Positions 5,119-5,302 of a DNA stretch of 5,302 nt are shown here, one piece after another. Location of the stretch: positions 1-5,302 of the forward strand of contig JALVCR010000027.1 in NCBI GenBank assembly GCA_027009865.1, written 5' to 3'. A model generated the notes under the pieces. It saw only the letters and a list, made by a program, of their open reading frames with translations, ran no database searches and was not told the DNA's origin. The stretch comes from Campylobacterales bacterium. GTDB taxonomy: Bacteria > Campylobacterota > Campylobacteria > Campylobacterales > JAADDG01. Every line of letters begins with the position of its first letter. Position 1 is the first letter of the stretch. Made by a program: the position numbers and the translations under genes.

Positions 5119-5302
5119 GTGGCGCACCCGCTTGCAGGAAAGAAGGTTCCAAAAGAGATGCTTGAGAATATTCCCTCTTTGATTTCGGCTTACTACTCTT
5201 TAAAACCAGATCCAAAAATAGAATCTCAAAGAGTCAGTTTCGGAACGTCGGGACATAGGGGAAGCTCTTATAAAAAAAGTTTTAATGAAGATCATATTTT
5301 AG
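5119..5302 (+). CDS. pgm: Phosphoglucomutase (alpha-D-glucose phosphate-specific), N-terminal part, cut by window edge
   Basis: The enzyme interconverts glucose-1-phosphate and glucose-6-phosphate, linking glycolysis/gluconeogenesis with glycogen and surface-sugar synthesis. Only the first 61 residues are present. They align clearly, from memory, with the E. coli Pgm N-terminus: AHPLAGK, then LISAYYSLKP, then VSFGTSGHRGSSYKKSFNEDHIL. FGTSGHRG (44-51) is the conserved domain 1 motif of this subfamily; the phosphoserine loop and sugar-binding loops lie beyond the right edge, so catalytic competence cannot be judged. The full protein should be around 545 residues. It starts with GTG behind a strong ribosome site and a probable promoter of its own, so it may be a separate transcription unit from recN. 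The E. coli-like Pgm subfamily is preferred over PMM/PGM or GlmM because of the AYYxLKP segment. Confidence 0.93.
   Translation, partial: MAHPLAGKKVPKEMLENIPSLISAYYSLKPDPKIESQRVSFGTSGHRGSSYKKSFNEDHIL

Overview
The window looks like the chromosome of a member of the Campylobacterota (Epsilonproteobacteria). The evidence is AT-rich DNA, proteins rich in Lys, Glu and Ile, Arg codons that are largely AGA/AGG, and NadK and RecN sequences that resemble, from memory, the Campylobacter-type forms more than the E. coli ones. A free-living, possibly thermophilic vent-type member is a guess; nothing here fixes the genus. All protein genes are on the + strand.

Layout. Positions 1-274 hold the leader-proximal end of a CRISPR array: four identical 35-nt repeats and three complete spacers of 37, 35 and 42 nt. 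The array runs off the left edge. The repeat read on the minus strand ends in ATTGAGAC, the usual form of a Cas6-type 5' handle, so the array is transcribed right to left. In agreement, the gene-free stretch 275-591 contains a perfect consensus minus-strand promoter (TTGACA, 18-nt spacer, TATAAT; 494-465). Between it and the array lies an 88-bp inverted repeat (301-388). The same stretch must also carry the + strand promoter for rpe. No cas genes are in the window.

Positions 592-5072 form a compact run of housekeeping genes: rpe (pentose-phosphate epimerase), trpF (tryptophan synthesis, 4-nt overlap, TTG start), a DnaQ-family DEDDh exonuclease with an extra N-terminal region, nadK (NAD kinase) and recN (DNA repair ATPase, overlapping nadK by 7 nt). 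A 35-nt gap before nadK carries a candidate internal promoter that would give an almost leaderless mRNA. After recN, a 46-nt gap holds an extended -10 element and a strong Shine-Dalgarno for pgm (phosphoglucomutase), which starts with GTG at 5119 and is cut by the right edge.

The genes mix sugar-phosphate metabolism (rpe, pgm), NADP supply (nadK), amino-acid synthesis (trpF) and DNA maintenance (exonuclease, recN), so this is a co-transcribed housekeeping block, not a single pathway. The points most worth following up are the CRISPR leader architecture, the apparent loss of the usual Q-loop and signature residues in RecN, and the probable leaderless start of nadK. I found no convincing wholly new system.
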